From: Bactrocera neohumeralis
Taxonomy: Eukaryota; Arthropoda; Insecta; Diptera; Tephritidae
Length of the DNA: 64,000 nucleotides
Direction: 5' to 3'
Assembly (NCBI RefSeq): GCF_024586455.1
Contig: NC_065919.1
Location: forward strand, 25,396,839-25,460,838
Shown: one piece after another, positions 58,800-64,000 of the stretch
Layout: each line of letters opens with the position of its first letter
How positions within the stretch are numbered: position 1 is the first letter of the stretch
Made by a program: the position numbers and the translations under genes
Notes under the pieces: model-generated
What the model was told of the DNA's origin: nothing
The model's input: the letters and a program-made list of their open reading frames with translations, nothing else
Database searches by the model: none

Positions 58800-60430
58800 T
58801 CCGCGATTTTTATGACGGCAAATACCAAGCCATCTCCAAGTTGAAAGAGTGAGGGATGACATCACGGCTTCCACAAGCTGGTCAGGTGTGCCGACGAACG
58901 TAGATCTTCCACTGAGTCCTCACGCTCGCACCTGGCTTCCTTTAAAATTCTGAACCCCTGAGGAGCTAGAGGAAATGTTCCTTTATTGCAACCCCTTTCT
59001 CGACTCTCGACCAGAGAGTTATAAGACTCGACAGAACCGATAAACCATATCGGCAGGTGTTGATTCTCCTGAATAACGAGTCCTCTTACCAATATTTTGC
59101 TTCGCCTTGGAAGGGACAGGCCCGATGCCGTCCTAATCTAAGGGCCGTGGAGGAGTCACAAGCTGCTGGTGACCAACAGTACAGGTAGATTTAGAGCTTG
59201 TTTGCTGTTCCGTAACGAACTTAATGATTTTCTCTTATCTAATTTCAGCAACGAGGACGTTGTAAGTGCTAGACACGTGGGCGAAGCCAGCGAACTTTGA
59301 CTTATCTCGGCCTATATGCCACACAATTACAAGCAGAGCCACCTCTAGTGATGCTAAAGAAAATTCTGGCGGAGGCCAGACGAAAGAAAGCCAGTTTCAT
59401 TATTTTTTCAGACGTGAACTCAAGGCACACTCTCTGGGGAAGCTCGGACATAAACGCCAGAGATGGGTAACTTGTTGACTTCATACGTAGTCAGAGGTTT
59501 CTATATAAAGAACAAGAGAAACTCCCTCACTTTGGTAACTGCAGGCAGGGGATCTAACTTTGGCTAATAGCTCCCTTAATCTCTGAATTGAGGGTTCTTA
59601 ATGCCCATTTTTTCTCTGATCATAGATACATTAGTTTTAACCTAGACAGAGCGAGTCCGGCCAGGTAGTCCTGTAGAAGCACGGCAGCCATATTTATGAA
59701 CACGGATTGGGTCTTTTACAGCAAGAATCTTCGATCAGCTTTTCCGGTTGCGCCAGGTCGAAGCTCAATGCTATGCGCCAACGCGATCAATAAATTTAGT
59801 TCAGTATGCAGGTCTGTCCTTGAAGGCTTTTTTCCTCTGAAAATTCTGAAAGGAAAAGGGAAACCTCCTAGATGGACACCAGAGTTATCGGATATACATA
59901 TAATCTTCGAGAAGAAAATTGTTCAATAAGGCCCCAAAAAACGGACTTAATGCAGAATTGGCCTGTATATAGTGGGACTTGTTATATATAAAATAGAGAA
60001 AGAAAGATCCTTTAGGAAAGGCAGTAGCTCTGCCTATGATGACAATGTAGCTCTTTTGGGTCGTAGTCGTTGGAGAAGGGGTGTAGTGAGCTTTTTCACG
60101 GATACATCGACGTTAAGAGGGAAAGTAGGTGACGGAGTCTTTTGTCAGGAGCTCTCCATCAACTCCAAGCTTTCACCAAGATAGCGGTACATGTACTGCT
60201 CCGAAGAGCATCTTTCACGTCGGAATCGCCAAGAACTGCAAAGCCAATTAGCTTGCTAGGGAGAACACCCTTTCCCCAATTTCAACTGATTGGAAGCGGG
60301 TCGGTTTTCCGATGTCTTCTTGCGTTCTGCCATTGGACTTTAGGACCTCCAGTGAGCTCAGCAAGCGTCAACAACCAGAACTTGTGCGACTGCGAGATCC
60401 TTAAGTCCCAGAGTAAACAGTAAGAGGTCC
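58800..60430 (+). pseudogene. Non-LTR retrotransposon remnant: endonuclease and RNase H, reverse transcriptase missing
   Basis: Plus frames in order: VMLKKILAEARRKKASFIIF, SDVNSRHTLWGSSDINARDG (the endonuclease SDxNxHxxxWG motif, 59399 onward), VDFIRSQRFLY, GKGKPPRWTPELSD (linker after the endonuclease), LFNKA near 59920, then FFTDTSTLRGKVGDGVFCQE and LSINSKL (start of RNase H, usually DGS). About 1.5-2 kb of reverse transcriptase expected between linker and RNase H is absent. Frames are broken throughout. The architecture fits I/LOA/R1-type LINEs. Confidence 0.75.
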
Positions 60431-60579
60431 TTCCAACTACTGGCTCTTAGCAAAGCCAATTTCGATTCATTAAGTAAGTAGGGCATATTGGGGGCAAAGA
60501 AAGGCAGATTGGATTAATTTTTAACATTACTCAGGTCTGCTTGAGCACTTATTTTCAAGCACAAGTATATAAGTATAAA

Positions 60580-61390
60580 AAAGCATATGGAGTTAAGTCA
60601 GGCGGATGTTTCAATATCCTGAATATCAGATTTACGAGGAAGCCTTCGCACAAGAAGTTTTATCCGGATATATTAATTTGTGCTCGATTTGTATACTTGA
60701 AAGTGGAAAAATCAGATGGGTTTCAAAATTGTGCAACATAGGAATGTCAAAATAATTTTATGTACTAAATTTGATGGAGATCAGTCAGGTTGGTCCTGAA
60801 ATATGGTTTTTCACCTAAATGTAGGCGGTACCAAGCCCGTCGTGGAACTGTGAAAGCGGATCCTATAAAGACCTCTCGTATCATTCCTGGTGTAAAATTC
60901 AATGTCTCTGTTGCATTTACTTTTTAATTTATCGCATTTTTAGTAGTTTATAAGAGGAGAAGGCGGAATTATACAAGTATATTAAACTTATCAGAGGTTC
61001 AATTGCCAAGTTACAGGTTTATATCTTAATTTAGTGCTCAGTTGTGGCAGTTTATAGGTTTTCGAGTAACGTTTTCCTGGCGTGGAAGTAGTCCGATTAC
61101 CCTCATGAACGAACTTGACCTCACTTCTTCACCAGGGACCTAGTCTACCAAGTTTCATTAAGATATCTCAATTTTTACTCAAATTATCGCTTGCACAGAC
61201 GGATTGGCGTTCAGACCAAAAGTCACTCGGAATCAAAGTTGTCGCATCATCCTCATAATTTATATATACATACGTATATATGTATGAACTATATATGATC
61301 TAACTCGATTATTTTTAGGTGATGCAAACAACCGTTAGGTGAGCAAAACTGTTAAACAAAACTGTATCAACATGTTGAAAAAGTATAAAA
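60580..61390 (-). repeat. Family-1 repeat, truncated copy
   Basis: Inverse orientation: TGGTCCTGAAATATGGTTTT, then TGTAGGCGGTACCAAGCCC (decayed GC box), CAAGTTTCATTAAGATATCT, AACCGTTAGGTGAGCAAAAC and an end at about 61390 (GAAAAAGTATAAAAA). The ACTTGT end is missing. Confidence 0.7.
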
Positions 61391-61549
61391 ATATTTGTTT
61401 TACGAAGCCAATTTGTTATTTGGCGCCGTCTATCTAGAAAAATACGATTGAGAAACATTCCCTGACTCATGGTATGCATTTCATCGCTGTCTGAAAAAGG
61501 AAGGATCGACTTTTATGCTACTTACATATGTAAAGGGCGATACACTTCC

Positions 61550-61960
61550 AGGTTCCCTACTTTTTTAAAGAAAAAACACAGACACTTCCCCTTAATGGGG
61601 AATATTTATTATCATTCCAAAGAACATTCTTTAGCATTTTTGAGGATTGTCTCTTTCGAATGTTGACCCCAACTACGTCCGTCCGTTGAGTTCAATTTTC
61701 GATGACCCGTTCGAGCATTTCGACTGGTAACTGGCAAATGACACTCGGCAATTTTGCTTATTTACTTACCCATTGAGCCAGAAATAGGCCTCATCGCTGA
61801 ACAAAGTTTGGCTCGAAAACGTCGGATCTTTTTGGAACTTTTCACGGGCCCATAGAGCGAAGCCATGTCGCTGGGAAGGTCGAGTTTCTTCAGTTCTTGC
61901 ACAAGCTATATTTTGTGCGCTTTTATTTTAAGGTCTCGACGTAAAATGTTTTGTAAACAT
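61550..61960 (-). pseudogene. Mariner-like remnant related to 21320-22065
   Basis: Shares AGGTTCCCTACTTTTTT, AATATTTATTATCATTC, AATTTTCGATGACC.TTCGAG and TTTGGCTCGAAAACGTCGGA in the same order as 21330-21900, but with a roughly 300-bp internal deletion after CTGGCAAATGACAC. No usable frame. Confidence 0.7.
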
Positions 61961-62759
61961 TGTTCAGGTATAGGTCTTTCTATTACGAAATGCCAAACAA
62001 TACTAAACAAAAATAACATGTCAAAAAAAGACTTAAAAAAGTACCTTACTTGGATCACCCGTTATACGGTATGCTTTTTCATATCATATCAAATATATTT
62101 TCGGAAGTTTGGCATTGTCTGTCGGGATGAAATCCAGGATTTCGAATTGGTTCAGCTGGGATACCCGGAACGCATGTAAATACCACTGAAAATATGCGTT
62201 TACATAGGACGCTTTCATTTATAGAGAATACTTTTAAAATTTCAGATTAAACCAAGGAGCGTGAAAACTGAAAGATCGGAATAAAGTGGTTGTATGAAAA
62301 GCTTTTTAATTTGACATAAGGAAACCTAGGGTTGGATACCTACAATCTCAATAGACAGCCATCAGATTCGCTACTCATCTTTGCAAAATATTTGAAGAAG
62401 GTGAACCTGAATTGAAATATCAGAGTGCCGCTTTTTAATAACCAAGAAGGGGTACTCCTAGTGTGGCAGCCTTTTGATCGTTTGTGGCCTGTCATTTTTT
62501 TTGATTTTTTTATTACATCAAAAAACCGATTCAGTCATTGTATGAAGAGTTATGCGAGTATAGAGCAAAAATGCCGGAATAAACTGAGCTGCTGCTCTTT
62601 AAATGGATGTGACTCAAAAACTATTTGAAATTTTGATTTGAAATTTTATGCTATTTTTAAAGATATACACTATTTTTTTCGAAATTTCCCTCTAGATGCA
62701 TATTTTGAACTCTTTGTTATGAAACGACGTTGCATAAAGTGAGTAGTCGTGATGTGATT
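61961..62759. other. No gene seen
   Basis: AT-rich; nothing recognised. Confidence 0.4.
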
Positions 62760-62900
62760 AAATAGAAGATTTTTGGCGCAGAGGAACTAAAATCTATAGG
62801 CTCGGCCCTCTCTTTTTTAAGGGTTTACAACAGTTGACCTATGCTGATGACATCGATAACGTCGGGTTGAACAGCGGTTGCTGGTGACTGAAAGCAAAGG
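62760..62900 (+). pseudogene. Possible reverse transcriptase active-site fragment
   Basis: The plus strand reads LQQLTYADDIDNVGLNSG near 62822-62877. YADDID..G is the catalytic motif of RTE/jockey-type reverse transcriptases. The surrounding sequence does not extend the match, so this is a short relic. Confidence 0.45.
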
Positions 62901-63205
62901 TCTTACCTTCACAACTCTGTCATCATCAAATAAGCATTCGAAATTCTCACATCTTGTTAACACTCGGTATAGCTTCAAGACTGAAGAAATTGGTATGAGC
63001 TCCAATACCAAAAAGCCCAGAAATACTTTAACGACAAAGTTTGTTTTTGGTCCGAGTAGGAAATTGTGAAGTACCCGTGTACATATGTTCCATATAATGC
63101 TCGCCAAAATACATATATGAAATAAAAACCTTGACAAAGATAACATTCGATGATATTGCTTTTGGAATATCCGAAAGAAAAATTGTGTAAAATATTTTTA
63201 CAAGC

Positions 63206-63450
63206 TTACAGGGTTTGTCCGGAAAGTAATAGGACTGAGTCAGTTAAAAAAAAATATTGAACCAATCGTTACAATTCTTTAAAAACTTTCAAAATAGGCT
63301 TTCGGACCCTTCGCTGCTCATTCTTCCGGTCTTCATCAGCGACCTCTTCCCGGCCCTCCAAAAGGCCTGGTGCCGCCGAAACACACCACTTCTTGTTAAA
63401 GCAACATCTGGGTAATCCTGCTTGATCATATCATCCAGGTGCTCGAATAC
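63206..63450 (-). mobile_element. Mariner deletion derivative, one end
   Basis: End sequence GGTTTGTCCGGAAAGTAATA then GGACTGA near 63211. The minus strand reads DDMIKQDYPDVALTRSGVFR, RHQAFWRAGKRSL and ERMSSEGSESLF-like sequence, the mariner DNA-binding region, directly joined to the terminal sequence. The other end is not identified. Confidence 0.6.
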
Positions 63451-64000
63451 AACTGACCAACCGCTCGTTCGTAAGGTAGGAACGCCCTTGCATGATTCGT
63501 ATTGGCCTACGTACTAAACCCTGAACTCCGTCGACAAAGCTTAGCCATTCGGCTCTTTATTCGCACATTTTTGCTCTAATCCCGATTAATCCTTCGGTTT
63601 TCGCTGCGTTGACACTCTTTCTTCCTTAGTTGAAGCTTTGTCAACATAAGCCAATCTTTGATTTCATGAATTTCTTTCGCTACCGCAGTCACCGCGATGT
63701 CATCCGCGTATCCAATTATTTGCACCTCCTTTGGTAATAGGAGGCGCAGCACTCCATCATATAAGCCACAAAATTGGCCCCAGGACTGAGCCTTGTGGAA
63801 CTCCACCTGTCACCACATAGATTTGTGGTCCTTCGTCTGTGTCGTATAAAGAACCCTGTCCGACAGGTATTTGGATACGATCTTCAGCAAATAGGATTGT
63901 GTTTTCTTTAATTAAAGAGCTCTTATTATATGAGGCCAGTAGGCTGAATTAAAGGCATTCTTAACATCGAATGTGACTACCGCACAGTACTCTTTGGAGC
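63451..64000 (-). pseudogene. Non-LTR reverse transcriptase, partial, runs off the window
   Basis: The minus strand from the window edge: APKEYCAVVTFDVKNAFNS (motif A), then VVTGGVPQGSVLG-like sequence with a frameshift, then the open part LYDGVLRLLLPKEVQIIGYA, DDIAVTAVAKEIHEIKDWL (YADD motif) and MLTKLQL. Matches R1/LOA/I-type LINE reverse transcriptases. A single-base change of frame occurs near 63800. The 5' part lies outside the window. Confidence 0.8.

Noticed and set aside
1..64000. CRISPR arrays, bacterial operons, rRNA or tRNA genes
   Set aside because: The window is eukaryotic; no regularly spaced repeats, and no tRNA cloverleaf or rRNA segment was noticed. A tRNA scan was not possible by eye over the whole window.

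Overview
The window is fly nuclear DNA. It is AT-rich and intron-containing, and it is crowded with decayed Tc1/mariner elements, non-LTR retrotransposons and TTAA-ended MITEs. The one host gene I can support is an orthologue of Drosophila squeeze (sqz). The expanded Gln/Ala tracts, the many mariner lineages (including a rosa-like DD41D type known from fruit flies) and the dispersed repeat with a ...CCTTCCTTACTTGT end point to a tephritid fruit fly. The species cannot be named from the sequence alone.

Layout. At 1-6.4 kb there are microsatellites, a TTAA MITE split by a dispersed repeat (family 1), a mariner relic, a second MITE, and a family-1 copy carrying a minimal mariner with a clean TA target duplication. 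At 6.4-12 kb lies sqz on the plus strand: two coding exons joined as 6585-7049 and 8724-10157, giving 632 aa with five C2H2 fingers. Its intron holds an antisense 929-bp mariner and its 3' flank holds a pogo-like MITE. From 12 to 64 kb I find no further host gene. This part contains more TTAA MITEs (one nested in another), family-1 and family-2 repeats, a fold-back pair of mariner halves (17.9-19.0 kb), six 3' ends of one LINE family all on the minus strand, a jockey-like LINE lying between two halves of a mariner (31.3-33.6 kb), a nearly full-length but broken mariner (43.1-44.4 kb), and RNase H/endonuclease LINE remnants (52.0-52.9, 58.8-60.4 and 63.5-64 kb). TE-poor stretches, mainly 33.6-36.2, 36.7-39.2, 41.2-43.1, 46.6-50.1 and 57.0-58.6 kb, have no recognisable coding content and could be introns or regulatory DNA.

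How it works together. Only sqz is expected to make a functional product, a nuclear zinc-finger transcription factor. Every transposon-derived reading frame I examined is truncated, frameshifted or stopped. I see no clearly new functional system. The most interesting unexplained structure is the set of TTAA-ended MITEs: their termini differ, but they share an internal core around the palindrome AAACGCGTTT. Next is the family-1 repeat, which repeatedly carries CCACGCCC/GGGCGTGG boxes and a phrase (ATCGGT..AGTAGTTC..GAGA) that also occurs in the MITEs. Boundaries of decayed repeats are approximate, because everything here was read by eye.
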